A stretch of 64,000 nt of DNA from Deinococcus sp. JMULE3 (GTDB taxonomy: Bacteria > Deinococcota > Deinococci > Deinococcales > Deinococcaceae), in NCBI RefSeq assembly GCF_013337115.1, contig NZ_SGWE01000004.1, positions 3,217,799-3,281,798 on the forward strand, read 5' to 3'. This document shows positions 51,508-62,971 of this stretch, in pieces. A model generated the notes under the pieces. The model had not been told where the DNA came from. It saw only the letters and a list, made by a program, of their open reading frames with translations, and did no database searches. The position numbers and the translations under genes were made by a program. Position 1 is the stretch's first letter, and every line of letters begins with the position of its first letter.

Positions 51508-51519
51508 CAGCGTACGCTG
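51508..51519. promoter_or_regulatory. Palindromic divergent promoter with shared -10 boxes
   Basis: CAGCGTACGCTG is a perfect 12-bp palindrome, so TACGCT is a -10 box on both strands. On the plus strand it is 6 bases before the HDAC GTG (51525); on the minus strand it is 7 bases before the nitronate monooxygenase ATG (51501). Both starts would therefore be leaderless and driven from the same bases. Confidence 0.8.
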
Positions 51520-51524
51520 CGGAC

Positions 51525-52475
51525 GTGACGTTCCCGCACCCGTTCCGTGCGTTCACGGCGTTCCGGCGCGCCGCGTACCAGGCGCAGGCTGCGCCCAGAC
51601 GGCAGTTCCTGCCGCGCGAGTGGATTCAGGCCCTGCTGGACGGCGCGCAGGCGCGGCTGCCGCTGGTGGACGCCCCCAGCCTCGACTGGCCCCTGGCGGA
51701 GGCGGTGCACGATCCCGCGTTCCTGGCCCGCTGGCGCGAGGGGCAGGTCACCCGCGCCGAGGAACGGGCGCTGGGCTTCCCGTGGACCCCGGCGGTCGTC
51801 GAGCGGGGACTGGGCAGCAGCGGCGCGACCCTGGCCGCCACCCGCGACGCCCTGACGCTGGGTCTGGGCGTGAACCTGGGCGGCGGCACCCACCACGCGT
51901 ACGCCGATCACGCCGAGGGGTTCTCGTTCCTGAACGACGTGGCGATCAGCGCCCGCTGGCTGCTGGACACCGGGCGGGCGCGGCGCATCCTGATCCTCGA
52001 CCTGGACGTGCACCAGGGGAACGGCACCGCCGCGATCTTCGCGCAGGAGCCGCGCGTGCTGACCGTCAGCCTGCATGCCGAACGCAACTACCCCTTCCGC
52101 AAGGAGGCCAGCGACCTGGACGTGCCGCTGCCCGACGGGACGGGCGACGCCGCGTACCTGCACGCGCTGGACTCGCAGGTCACGCCGCTCGTGACGGCGT
52201 TCCAGCCGGACTTCGCGTTCTACCTCGCGGGCGCGGACGTCCTCGCCGGGGATCAGCTGGGGCGGCTGGCGCTCACGCTGGAGGGCGTGCAGGCCCGCGA
52301 CCGCCGCGTGTTCCGCTGGGCGGCCCGCACCCGCACGCCTCTCGTGACCGTCATGGCCGGCGGGTACCACCGCGACCCGGCGCAACTCATCGCCGCGCGG
52401 CTGGGCACGCTGGACGCCGCGCTGGAGGCGTTTGCGCCGCACGCGGCACGCGGGGCGGGACGTGCCGTATCATGA
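51525..52475 (+). CDS. Histone-deacetylase-family (acetoin utilisation-like) hydrolase
   Basis: A 316-residue zinc deacetylase of the HDAC/AcuC/acetylpolyamine amidohydrolase family. It has the catalytic His pair [28 protein letters not shown], metal Asp in [18 protein letters not shown] and Asp in [17 protein letters not shown], and the late GGYHRD. GTG start as leaderless gene. The substrate may be acetyl-lysine or acetylated polyamines. Confidence 0.9.
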   Translation: MTFPHPFRAFTAFRRAAYQAQAAPRRQFLPREWIQALLDGAQARLPLVDAPSLDWPLAEAVHDPAFLARWREGQVTRAEERALGFPWTPAVVERGLGSSGATLAATRDALTLGLGVNLGGGTHHAYADHAEGFSFLNDVAISARWLLDTGRARRILILDLDVHQGNGTAAIFAQEPRVLTVSLHAERNYPFRKEASDLDVPLPDGTGDAAYLHALDSQVTPLVTAFQPDFAFYLAGADVLAGDQLGRLALTLEGVQARDRRVFRWAARTRTPLVTVMAGGYHRDPAQLIAARLGTLDAALEAFAPHAARGAGRAVS

Positions 52476-52479
52476 GCGC

Positions 52480-52506
52480 ATGACGGTTCTCCTCACGCCC
52501 CCCTAG
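52480..52506 (+). CDS. Leaderless mini-ORF upstream of prfC (MTVLLTPP)
   Basis: An 8-residue open frame MTVLLTPP ending at TAG. TATCAT (52468-52473) lies 6 bases before its ATG, exactly the spacing of leaderless genes in this window, so the prfC transcript probably begins with this AUG. It ends in Pro-Pro-stop, a context that slows peptide release. 77 bases separate it from prfC. Its small size allows chance, but promoter spacing is in its favour. Confidence 0.5.
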   Translation: MTVLLTPP

Positions 52507-52583
52507 CGCGAGTCGAGACCCGCGTTGATTCCCACCTTCACGCATGTCCGGGCCGCGACCGTTCCAGGCCCGCAGGAGTTCCC

Positions 52584-54182
<1,599 letters not shown>

Positions 54183-54199
54183 GCCACGCTGCTGGACGG

Positions 54200-54229
54200 G
54201 GGAGAGGTCGCGTGGCCTCTCCCTTCTTC
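54200..54229 (+). terminator. Terminator downstream of prfC
   Basis: GGGAGAGG (54200-54207), loop TCGCGTGG, CCTCTCCC (54216-54223), followed by TTCTTC. Confidence 0.75.
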
Positions 54230-54278
54230 ATGCAACCTTGAGACAATCCGGTCAGGTGGCCCGTGCGATGCTGCGTGC

Positions 54279-54848
54279 GTGCATCTCGCCCGCCTGCTGG
54301 TCCTCGCCTGCGCCCTGAGCCTCCCCGCGCAGGCCGCCGCACCTTCCCCCACGCCGCCCGGGTACGTCCTGAGCGGCATGCCCCTGATCCGGCAGTCGTA
54401 CAACGCCTGCGGTCCGGCCAGTATCACGCAGGTGCTGGGGTACTTCGGGCTGCGGGTGGACATGACCGAGGTGAGCCGCCTGACCCGCCCCACCGAACGG
54501 TCGTACATGACCGCGCAGGCCATCGTGGACTTCGCGCCGCGCGTGGGGATGCAGGCGCGGCTGTTCACCGGGGGCAGCGTGAACACCGCCCGCGCCGCCA
54601 TCCGCAGCGGTCTGCCCGTGATCGCCCTGCAGAGTCACATCACGACGCAGGGGCAGGTCATCCCGCACTGGCGGGTGCTGATGGGCTACAACGACCAGAC
54701 CCGGCAGGTGTTCATCATGGACCCCCTGCTGGGCTACGTGGCGATGGGCTACGACGACATGAACCGCGTGTGGGCTGACCAGCGCGGTCAGTTCGCGGTG
54801 CTGTACCCGCCGAGCATGGCCGCGAAGGTCAGGAGCGTCATCGGCTGA
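54279..54848 (+). CDS. Exported C39-like cysteine peptidase
   Basis: A 189-residue protein with a signal peptide ([19 protein letters not shown]) and a papain-like C39 domain. Catalytic Cys lies in [18 protein letters not shown] and His in [13 protein letters not shown] with Asp in [10 protein letters not shown]. These stand-alone peptidase_C39_2 proteins act outside the cytosol; the substrate is unknown. The start is GTG at 54279. It lies 97 bases behind prfC, after a terminator, so is likely independent. Confidence 0.85.
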   Translation: MHLARLLVLACALSLPAQAAAPSPTPPGYVLSGMPLIRQSYNACGPASITQVLGYFGLRVDMTEVSRLTRPTERSYMTAQAIVDFAPRVGMQARLFTGGSVNTARAAIRSGLPVIALQSHITTQGQVIPHWRVLMGYNDQTRQVFIMDPLLGYVAMGYDDMNRVWADQRGQFAVLYPPSMAAKVRSVIG

Positions 54849-54851
54849 CCC

Positions 54852-55295
54852 TCACCGACCGTCGTGCTGGGGGCTGAACAGCGCCGCGCGGAACGGTTGC
54901 GCGGCCGGAAGGCCGTCCAGGGCGGCTTCCAGCTCCTGCACCTGCGCCGCAGTCAGGGCAGGCGTGCGGGCGTACACGTCCAGCCCGGCGGGCGTGAACG
55001 GCGTCCGCTCGAACACGGTGATCGCCCAGCCGTCCCCGGCCGCCAGCACCCTCCAGCGGCTGACCGTGAAGCGGGTCAGGAGGCTCACGCCGCGCCATGC
55101 CCAGCCCCCATCGGGAAATGGGGTGTCCACGCCGATGATCAGCCCTGCTCGTCCCCCCCGGGTGAAGCGCACGGTGTCCACCACCCGCCCGTCCGGCAGC
55201 GGCGCGTACGTCACGCTGGGGTTGTCCCGCGTACGCCACAGCGGCAGGCTGGTCCGCACCACGAACCATGTGCCGGTCAGGACCGCCTCCGTCAC
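54852..55295 (-). CDS. Lipocalin-like small protein
   Basis: A 147-residue protein with a beta-barrel outline: TGTWFVVRTSLPLW at the start (GxW motif of lipocalins), alternating strands (TYAPLPDGRVVDTVRF, LIIGVDTPFP, WAITVFERTPF) and an end helix AAQVQELEAALDGL. It resembles Blc-like lipocalins without a signal peptide, so it may be cytosolic. Ligand unknown. The GTG start overlaps the stop of the upstream P-loop gene (GTGA). Confidence 0.7.
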   Translation of the reverse strand: MTEAVLTGTWFVVRTSLPLWRTRDNPSVTYAPLPDGRVVDTVRFTRGGRAGLIIGVDTPFPDGGWAWRGVSLLTRFTVSRWRVLAAGDGWAITVFERTPFTPAGLDVYARTPALTAAQVQELEAALDGLPAAQPFRAALFSPQHDGR

Positions 55296-55846
55296 GCGGG
55301 CCACTCCAGGCGCAGCAGGGCGTCCACGGTGGCCTCCAGGGTCAGGGCGCTGCTGTCCACGACCGCCCACCCGGCCTCCCGGTAGATCCCGGGGGGCATC
55401 TGCGGATACAGCCCGTCAATCAGCGGCGCGAGGGTCGACGTGTCGTACGTCTTGTTCGTGCGGGTGCGGTTGCGTTCGTGCGCGACCTCCAGCGTCGTGA
55501 ACAGCCGCACCGGGCGCACCTCCAGCCCCTCCCAGTGCCGCGCCATGAACGCCAGATCGGCGGGCCACAGCACGTCCTCGATCACCACCGCGAAGCCCTC
55601 CTGCGCGTACAGGCGGGCCGTCTGCGCCGCCGCCGTGCGGGCCAGCGCGAACTGCCGCACCGCCTCCGGCGGGTGATCCAGTGCTGGGTGCGCCATTCCG
55701 GAAACGACCATCTCGCGCAGGTCGTCGATGGACAGGTGCAACCCGAACGGGAAGCGCGCCAGCAGCGAGCGCGACACGCTGGACTTGCCCGCGCCGGGAC
55801 TGCCGCTCAGCACCCAGATCACGCCCTGTTCGCCTGAAGCCGTCAT
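55292..55846 (-). CDS. P-loop ATP/GTP-binding kinase-like protein
   Basis: A 184-residue AAA/adenylate-kinase-like NTPase with Walker A WVLSGSPGAGKSSVSRSLL, Walker B-like FAVVIEDVLWPADL and Arg/Lys-rich lid RNRTRTNKTYDTS. It resembles small zeta-toxin-like or shikimate-kinase-like phosphotransferases; the substrate is unknown. TAGGCT lies 7 bases before the ATG. It is divergent from DUF1028 and co-directional with the lipocalin gene. Confidence 0.82.
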   Translation of the reverse strand: MTASGEQGVIWVLSGSPGAGKSSVSRSLLARFPFGLHLSIDDLREMVVSGMAHPALDHPPEAVRQFALARTAAAQTARLYAQEGFAVVIEDVLWPADLAFMARHWEGLEVRPVRLFTTLEVAHERNRTRTNKTYDTSTLAPLIDGLYPQMPPGIYREAGWAVVDSSALTLEATVDALLRLEWPA

Positions 55847-55895
55847 GTCACGCAGCCTACCGTGTGCCCAATGCGGGCCGCGTTAGCCTGCCGCC

Positions 55896-56799
<904 letters not shown>

Positions 56800-56820
56800 C
56801 GGCGCGGTACACTGCGCCCC

Positions 56821-57288
56821 ATGCGGCTTTCCGCCACCGACGTGTACGCCTTCCAGGCCCTGGGCTTCCTGGGGTCGCAGGCCCTGGACCGCTGGGTGTC
56901 CAGCGAGGAGATCAGCGAGGCGACCGGCGTGCACCGCCCGTACCTCGTGCGCATCCTGGCCGCCCTGACCGCCAAGGGTGTCGTGAAGAGCAAGAAGGGC
57001 ATCGGCGGCGGGTACGCCCTGGCCCGCAAACCTCAGCTCATCAGCCTCTGTGAGGTGGTTCGCGCCATCGACGGTCCGGTCGCGCCGCTGTCGTGCATCA
57101 GCCTGAACTGGCACGAACCCTGCGTGGAGGAAGCGCGCTGCCACGCCCGCAACACCATCTACACCCGCATGCGCGACGCGATGCTGGGCGTCCTGCAGGA
57201 ATTCAGCGTCCAGGACCTCGTGCTCGACGCGCAGCAGGGCGTCAGTTACGGCAACTGCCTGGGCCACCTGCTGAAACCGAACGCCTGA
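56821..57288 (+). CDS. Rrf2-family transcriptional regulator with Cys triad
   Basis: A 155-residue Rrf2 regulator. The winged helix is at about 25-75 ([45 protein letters not shown]). Three cysteines follow in [22 protein letters not shown] with spacing C-x8-C-x5-C, like the iron-sulfur ligands of IscR/NsrR members. It may therefore sense iron, NO or redox state. TACACT (56808-56813) is 7 bases before the ATG. The target genes are unknown. Confidence 0.9.
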   Translation: MRLSATDVYAFQALGFLGSQALDRWVSSEEISEATGVHRPYLVRILAALTAKGVVKSKKGIGGGYALARKPQLISLCEVVRAIDGPVAPLSCISLNWHEPCVEEARCHARNTIYTRMRDAMLGVLQEFSVQDLVLDAQQGVSYGNCLGHLLKPNA

Positions 57289-57334
57289 CCGGCCCGGCGG
57301 GGTGAACCCACTCCAGCGCCCGACTGTGTGAGAC

Positions 57335-57374
57335 GCCCGGCACGCCGCTCCCATCCGGGAAACGCGTGCCGGGC
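57335..57374 (+). terminator. Hairpin downstream of Rrf2 gene
   Basis: GCCCGGCACGC (57335-57345) pairs perfectly with GCGTGCCGGGC (57364-57374), ending just before the amidase -10 box. Confidence 0.7.
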
Positions 57375-57390
57375 GGTACACTTCCCGGCA

Positions 57391-58524
57391 GTGAACAGCC
57401 CCGCAAACCGCATGATCAGGACCGTGAGAAGTCTCCTGCTGGGAGGCCTGCTGCTGGGCGGCGCGCACGCCGCGCCCAGGGTCGGGCAGCACGACGGGTA
57501 CACCCGGCTGGTGTTCGACCTGCCCGCCACCACGACCGCCAGCAGCCGGGTCGCCGGGCAGAGCGTGACCGTCACGCTGGGCGCCCCGCTCAAGGCTGAG
57601 CAGGGCCCACTCAGTGCGTCGGGCGTCACCGCGTACGCCGTCGCGGGCCGCACCGTGACCGTCACGCTGGCGAAGGGACACAGCAGCGCGAAGGTCAGCG
57701 TCCTGCCAGCGGGGGCCGGTCAACCGGCCCGGCTGGTCATTGACGTGCCCAGCAGCGCCGCCGCGTCCGCCGTTCCGGCCCGCCCGGCCGCTCGCACCCC
57801 CGCGCCCGCCCCGGTCGTGCGGCCCGCCGGGACGTCCGTGGTGCGGCCCCGCGTGGTCCTCGACCCGGGTCACGGTGGGGTCGATCCGGGCGCGGTCAGC
57901 CGCTGGGTGAAGGAGGAGGACGTCACGCTGGACGTCGCGCTGCGCACCCGCGCGGAACTTCTGCGGCACGGCGTGGACGTCATCCTGACCCGCGACACGG
58001 ACGAGCACCTCAGCGCGGACAAGAAACGGGATCTCGCGGCGCGTTCCGGCATGGCGAACAACGGCGTCGTGAGCGCCTTCGTGAGCATCCACGTGAACTC
58101 CGCCAGTCCGTCCGCGCAGGGCATCGAGACGTACTACTTCGGGCAGCCGCTCGCGGGCGGGAACCGCAGCCTCGCCGTGCTGGAGAACGGGGGCGGCAGC
58201 GTCGGCCTGGAACTCACGCGGCAGGCGTCCGGCACCGCGCAGAAGGAACTGGGGGACATCCTCGCGCAGGCGAAGATCGCGTTCAGCCGCCAGCTGGCGC
58301 AGAAGGTCCAGGCGCGACTGATCGCCGCGACGGGCGCCGTGAACCGCGGCGTGCAGACCGACGCGTTCTACGTCATCAAGAACCCCACCACGCCCGCCAT
58401 CCTGGTCGAGGTGGGGTTCGGGTCCAGTCCCGTCGAGGGCCCGAAGCTCGCCAGCGCCGCGTACCGCGAGGTGCTGGCGCAGGCGCTGGCCCGCGCGATC
58501 CTCGATTTCCTGAATACCAAATGA
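57391..58524 (+). CDS. N-acetylmuramoyl-L-alanine amidase (AmiC type)
   Basis: A 377-residue exported cell-wall amidase that cuts the bond between MurNAc and the peptide stem. A signal segment (RSLLLGGLLLGGAHA) precedes an AMIN-like beta domain (RLVFDLPATTTA, VTVTLGAPL), a Pro/Ala linker, and the zinc amidase_3 domain from about 150. Metal ligands are in VVLDPGHGGVDPGAVS, Glu in EEDVTLDVALRTRAEL and His in FVSIHVNSA, with late Glu in AILVEVGFGSSP. GTG start with TACACT 8 bases upstream (leaderless). Confidence 0.92.
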   Translation: MNSPANRMIRTVRSLLLGGLLLGGAHAAPRVGQHDGYTRLVFDLPATTTASSRVAGQSVTVTLGAPLKAEQGPLSASGVTAYAVAGRTVTVTLAKGHSSAKVSVLPAGAGQPARLVIDVPSSAAASAVPARPAARTPAPAPVVRPAGTSVVRPRVVLDPGHGGVDPGAVSRWVKEEDVTLDVALRTRAELLRHGVDVILTRDTDEHLSADKKRDLAARSGMANNGVVSAFVSIHVNSASPSAQGIETYYFGQPLAGGNRSLAVLENGGGSVGLELTRQASGTAQKELGDILAQAKIAFSRQLAQKVQARLIAATGAVNRGVQTDAFYVIKNPTTPAILVEVGFGSSPVEGPKLASAAYREVLAQALARAILDFLNTK

Positions 58525-58560
58525 CCTGACCACGAAGCGACCTGCTCTCGAAGTGAGTCG

Positions 58561-58607
58561 GACACGAACGCGCGCCCCCAGTCCAGAAAGGGGCGCGCGT
58601 TCGTGTC
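58561..58607 (+). terminator. Perfect 18-bp hairpin downstream of amidase
   Basis: Arms 58561-58578 and 58590-58607 are fully complementary around an 11-base loop. It is a strong structural signal for transcript end, with no T-run. Confidence 0.75.
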
Positions 58608-58621
58608 CGGGGTCCGGGTTA

Positions 58622-58810
58622 TACGACATTCAAGTGATTCCAAAACATTCGGAGTCGCCCGGTGGCCCCCTCACCCTTCCGTCGCGTCGCTCCTCAGCTG
58701 CGCCGCTCTGCGAGTCCCTCCCTCTCTGCTGCGCAGCTCTCCGAGTCCCACAGGGGGAGAGGGGACAACGGAAGGCAATAATGTTGGAAGCAAGTCAATT
58801 TAATCCCGTA
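58622..58810. repeat. Dispersed repeat family B, copy 3 (inverted)
   Basis: A 189-bp inverted copy of 22170-22316: ends TACGACATTCAAGTGATTCC and GACTTGCTTCC-type sequence reversed to TTAATCCCGTA. The middle holds two copies of the CTCTGC(T)GCGCAGC / CTCTGCGAGTC-type stretch, making it longer. The right flank TCA (58811-58813) is the complement of the TGA stop of the next gene; the left flank is TTA. Confidence 0.85.
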
Positions 58811-59143
58811 TCAGTCGGGCTGGTTGACGGGGCGGGCGTGGTCCAGCCAGCCCCAGTCGCGCAGGTACGCGCGGAAGTCGCTCAGCAGGTCGGCGGCCTC
58901 CGTGCGCTCCTGTTCGGGCAGGGTGCGCAGCCACGCCTCGCCGGTCAGGCGGGTGTAGGCCAGCAGCGGCGCGGGTTCGCCCAGGTGGGCTTCCAGGCTG
59001 TCCAGCAGGTCCTCGGCGCGGGCGCGGGTCCAGGGGCGCTGGCGGGCCAGTTCGTTCAGGTAGTCGGCGGCGGCGTGTTCCAGCAGCGCGGGGCGACCCA
59101 CGATCCAGGGGGCCTTCACGGGGGGAAGGTCAGCGGCGGTCAC
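58811..59143 (-). CDS. Small protein resembling a recombinase core-binding domain
   Basis: A protein of about 110 residues, nearly all alpha-helical. LEHAAADYLNELARQRPWTRARAEDLLDSLEAHLGEP and LAYTRLTGEAWLRTLPEQERTEAADLLSDFRAYLRDWGWLDH resemble the N-terminal SAM-like core-binding domain of tyrosine recombinases, but no catalytic Arg-His-Tyr domain follows. It may be a decayed or stand-alone DNA-binding remnant, or an unrelated helical protein. Starts at GTG 59143 (4-base overlap with PhoX stop) or ATG 59152. Its stop codon coincides with a repeat flank. Confidence 0.55.
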   Translation of the reverse strand: MTAADLPPVKAPWIVGRPALLEHAAADYLNELARQRPWTRARAEDLLDSLEAHLGEPAPLLAYTRLTGEAWLRTLPEQERTEAADLLSDFRAYLRDWGWLDHARPVNQPD

Positions 59144-60833
59144 GCGCGCCATCCGGGGAAGCCCTCGATGGCGACCAGCGTCGGGCGAGGGACGTTGCTG
59201 CCCGCCTTGGCGGCGAAGTTCGAGCGGAGCTTGTCGAGGCTCTCGCTGTCCTCGCCCGGGTGCTGGATCGCCAGGAACAGCGTCTTGCCGTCGGGGGACC
59301 AGACGGGGCCGGTGATCTCGGCGTCCACCGGGCCGATCGCGAAGCGGTACGCCTTGCCCGCATTGGGCCCTTCGGTGGGGAAGAAGAACATGGCGTTGTT
59401 GCCGTGGAAGTCCTTGATGGGGTTGCTGCCCAGGTCGCTGTTGTCCGTGACCATCCACAGGTTGCCGTACGGGTCGAACACGAGGTTGTCGGGGCTGGCG
59501 AAGCCGCTCTGGGGGCCGCCCACGGCGAAAACCTCCCACAGGAACGTCTGCGCGGTCCAGTCGTCGCCCGCTTCGCGGAACTTGATGATCTGCCCGAAGT
59601 AGTTGCCGTGCTTGCTGTTGTTCGTCAGGGCGACGTACACCTCGCCCGTGCGGGGGTGAATCTCGATGTCCTCCGGGCGGTCGACCGGGGTGCCGCCCAC
59701 TGCCAGGGCGCTGGCACGGGCGTCGGCCAGCACGTCGGCCTGGCTGGCGAACAGGGCCTTGCCGTCGGCGCCCTTGGCGTCCTGGAGTTTCTTGTTGCGG
59801 TCGTAGTCCAGCAGCACCCAGCTGCCGTTGCCGAAGTTCGCGACGTACAGGTCGCCGTCTTCCAGCAGCTTCAGGTTCGCGGCGCGGTCTTTGGGGTCGT
59901 ACTTGCCGCGCGACACGAACTTGTACACGCAGGCGTCCTGCATGTCGTCACCCATGTAGCCCACGACGCGGCCGTCGGCGGCGACGGTCACGGCGACGTT
60001 CTCGTGCCGGAAGCGGCCCATCGCGGTGCGCTTCTTGGGGTGGACTTCGGGTCGAAGGGGTCGATCTCGGTTACCCAGCCCTGGTGCATGGCCTCGTACC
60101 CGCTGCCCGCCCAGGCCTTGGTGTAGCCGTCCACGTTCTCCTCGCAGGTCAGGAGGGTGCCCCAGGGGGTCTGCCCGCCCGAGCAGTTCCCGACGGTGCC
60201 CTTGACCATGGTCGCGCCCTTCACGGCGGCCGTGCCGCGCGCCGGGCCGGTCAGTTCGATGTCGGTCAGCGCGTCGATGCGGCGGTTGCGGGGGTCGGGC
60301 ACGATGGCCCACTTGCCGCCTTCCCTGCGCACGCGCACCACGCTGACGCCCACAGCTTCCATCTCGGCCCTGATCTGGCCGGGCGTGCGGTTCTTCGTGT
60401 CGCCGCCGACGAACATGGAGTTCACGTACTCGTGGTTGATGGTCAGCAGCGCGTCGGTGCTGCTCTGGCCGCCCTCGAGCATGTCGATGGGGAAGAAGCC
60501 GACGTAATCGTGGTTGAAGCCGATCTCGCGCCCGGCGTCGGTGAAGACTTCACCCCAGGGGGCCAGCACCTGGTAGCGGTAGCCTGCGGGCAGCGTCAGC
60601 GCGTCGGCGTTCCCGGTGGGAATCGCGCGGAACGGGGCGACCGTCTGGGGTTTCACTGCCTTTGGGTCCACGGTGCTGGGGCCGCCATTGTTCACGGCGT
60701 CGGCCTCGCTGATGGTCAGGGGCAGCGTGATCGCGGCGGCGGTGGCGGCGGCGCTGCCCAGCGCGCTGCGGCGGGTGAGTCTGGTGTCCAGCAGTCGGTG
60801 CCAGAAGCTGGCGGTCCCCGTGTCCTGTGTCAT
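59140..60833 (-). pseudogene. PhoX-family alkaline phosphatase, interrupted by a one-base frameshift
   Basis: The N-terminal frame has a twin-arginine signal (RLTRRSALGSAAATAAAITLPL) and PhoX blocks (LPAGYRYQVLAPWGEV, FNHDYVGFFP, LLTINHEYVNSMF, GNCSGGQTPWGTLLTCEENV). After GWVTEIDPFDPKSTP the frame is lost near 60035-60055, where a C4 run would need one more C to continue as KKRTAMGRFRHENVAVTV. The second frame completes the protein (DGDLYVANFGNGSW, DRPEDIEIHPRTGEVYVALTNNS, WSPDGKTLFLAIQHPG). Together about 560 residues, a normal PhoX length. It hydrolyses phosphomonoesters outside the cell using Ca2+/Fe3+. Confidence 0.88.
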
Positions 60834-60988
60834 GCGCCGAAGGATGCCGCGCCTTTGTGACGTGAGGGTCAATTCGGTGTCAGGTGCCTGTCAGGTTCGG
60901 GCGGGTATGGTTCGCTCGGCGGTTCACCCCCGAAGGGGGGAGGGTGCGGCTGTGCACATTTCTGGTGTCGTTCGCGGACTGCCACACT

Positions 60989-61040
60989 TAATATGAAACT
61001 GTTTCAACCTCTGCCTTTCGGGGCGGCAGGTCGGAAAGGA
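60989..61040 (+). promoter_or_regulatory. spoVS promoter with palindrome
   Basis: TAATAT (60989-60994) is a good -10 box overlapping a near-perfect palindrome TGAAACTGTTTCA (60994-61006). AAAGGAG stands before the ATG at 61043. This leader is AT-rich and uses a ribosome site, unlike the leaderless genes around it, suggesting high and regulated expression. Confidence 0.55.
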
Positions 61041-61042
61041 GC

Positions 61043-61333
61043 ATGATTTTGGAAACCCTGCGCGTGTCCGGCACCTCCCGTCCCAATGCTATCGCCGGTG
61101 CTATTGCTGCCCTTCTGCGTTCTCAGGGGCAGGTGGAAATTCAGGCGATCGGTCCGGCAGCCGTCAATCAGGCGGTCAAGGCCCTCGCCATCGCTCGCGG
61201 GTACCTGGTGGGAGACCGCCTGGATCTGTACACTCAGCCGGAATTCGTGAAACTCGACGTTCACGAGGAGGAACGCACCGCCGTTCGGTTCTTCGTTCAG
61301 GGCATTCCGGCCCCGGCGGCCCCCCAGGGCTGA
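61043..61333 (+). CDS. spoVS: Stage V sporulation protein S (SpoVS) homologue
   Basis: A 96-residue SpoVS/Alba-like protein. It matches SpoVS along its length: LRVSGTSRPNAIAGAIAALLRSQGQVEIQAIGPAAVNQAVKALAIARGYL, then FVKLDVHEEERTAVRFFV. In Bacillus it affects sporulation; Deinococcus does not form spores but keeps the gene, probably as a nucleic-acid-binding protein. The strong ribosome site suggests high expression. Confidence 0.92.
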   Translation: MILETLRVSGTSRPNAIAGAIAALLRSQGQVEIQAIGPAAVNQAVKALAIARGYLVGDRLDLYTQPEFVKLDVHEEERTAVRFFVQGIPAPAAPQG

Positions 61334-61350
61334 GGACCTTCGGGTCGGGA

Positions 61351-61385
61351 GTGGCGCGCCGCGCGGGTGACCGTGGGCGCGCCAC
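61351..61385 (+). terminator. Terminator downstream of spoVS
   Basis: GTGGCGCGCC (61351-61360) pairs perfectly with GGCGCGCCAC (61376-61385), followed by TTCTC. Confidence 0.7.
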
Positions 61386-61507
61386 TTCTCGATGCGTGGC
61401 GTCGCGTCTGTCCCTGCTGGGGCAGGCAGGAGGGTCAAGAAGGCCCACCCTGCATCTCATAAAACCTGAGTGCGGTCGGCTAAGATGTGGGCAGGAGGCA
61501 GTCTGAC

Positions 61508-62191
61508 ATGGAATTCCTCGGCCCCTACACCCCCCTGATCCTGATCATCCTGGTCGCGTCCTTCGTCATCCAGGGCTCACTGACCCGCACCTACCGCCGC
61601 TGGAGCGCCGTGCGCAACCCCCGCAACCTCACCGGCGCGCAGGTTGCCCGCATGATGCTCGACGCTAACGGCCTGAACCACGTACCCGTGAACGCCGTTC
61701 CCGGCAGCCTCAGCGACCACTACGACCCGCTGCGCAAGACCGTCAACCTCAGCGAGGGCGTGTACGGCGTCCCCAGCGTCGCCGCCATGGCCGTCGCCGC
61801 GCACGAGGTCGGGCACGCTATCCAGGACCGCGTCCGCATGCCCGCCCTGGTCGCCCGCGGCCGCATGGCCGTCCCCCTGAGCCTCGGCATGAACCTCGCG
61901 CCACTGCTCGTCATGGCCGGGATCTTCCTGCAACTGACCGGCCTGCTGTGGCTGGGAGTCGTCCTGTTCGGCGCGGCGCTGCTATTCCACGTCATCACTC
62001 TGCCCGTGGAATTCGACGCCAGCCGCCGCGCCCTGGCTTACCTGAACCAGACCGGCCTGAGCGGCAGCCCCGAAGCGACCGGCGGCGCCCGCAGCGTCCT
62101 GACCGCCGCCGCCCTGACCTACGTCGCGGGCTTCGCCATGGCCCTCGCGCAGTTCCTGAACATCTTCAGCATCGCCCGCAACTCCGACTGA
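61508..62191 (+). CDS. YugP-family membrane zinc metallopeptidase
   Basis: A 227-residue integral membrane peptidase. The zinc motif HEVGHA follows VAAMAVAAHEVGHAIQDRVRMPAL, typical of the Zn_peptidase_2/YugP family, with PVEFDASRRALAYL and about four hydrophobic helices. Its targets are unknown; related proteins take part in envelope protein processing. ATG at 61508 behind GGAGG. Confidence 0.9.
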   Translation: MEFLGPYTPLILIILVASFVIQGSLTRTYRRWSAVRNPRNLTGAQVARMMLDANGLNHVPVNAVPGSLSDHYDPLRKTVNLSEGVYGVPSVAAMAVAAHEVGHAIQDRVRMPALVARGRMAVPLSLGMNLAPLLVMAGIFLQLTGLLWLGVVLFGAALLFHVITLPVEFDASRRALAYLNQTGLSGSPEATGGARSVLTAAALTYVAGFAMALAQFLNIFSIARNSD

Positions 62192-62199
62192 CCGCCCAC

Positions 62200-62236
62200 A
62201 GCAAACCGCCCCGGCCTTGCGCTGGGGCGGTTTGCT
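62200..62236. terminator. Bidirectional terminator between YugP and MIP18 genes
   Basis: Perfect 13-bp stem AGCAAACCGCCCC (62200-62212) and GGGGCGGTTTGCT (62224-62236). It serves two convergent genes. Confidence 0.8.
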
Positions 62237-62246
62237 CAGGTTGGGT

Positions 62247-62596
<350 letters not shown>

Positions 62597-62597
<1 letters not shown>

Positions 62598-62911
62598 CAG
62601 TTCCCGCCCTGCACGCTGGGCAGTCCGTCCTGCACCCAGGCCATCGTGCCGCCCGCGAGGTTCACGACCGAGTCGTACCCCTGCGCCTTCAGGAACTCGC
62701 CCGCGCGGGCGCTGCGCGCGCCACTGCGGCAGATCATGACCAGTTCACGGTCCTTCGGGAGTTCCGCGTAGCGGCTCTCGAACTCGCTCAGGGGGATCAG
62801 CTGGGCGCCCTCGGCATGCACCTCGTCGAATTCGTTCTGTTCGCGGACGTCCACGAGCAGCGCGCCCTGCTGCACGCGGCGCAGCCCTTCCTGTGGGGTG
62901 ACTTCTTCCAT
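62597..62911 (-). CDS. Rhodanese-domain sulfurtransferase
   Basis: A 104-residue single rhodanese domain. The active-site loop holds Cys in ELVMICRSGARSARAGEFL, with GALLVDVREQNEFDEVH at the start and VVNLAGGTMAW at the end. It may pass sulfur to the overlapping MIP18 protein gene product in cluster assembly. TATGCT 7 bases before the ATG (minus strand) gives a leaderless start. Confidence 0.92.
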
Positions 62912-62971
62912 GCGGCCCAGCATACCCGACCCCGTGGGTCGGAATGTGCCGCGTGCGCGTATCCTGCGCGC

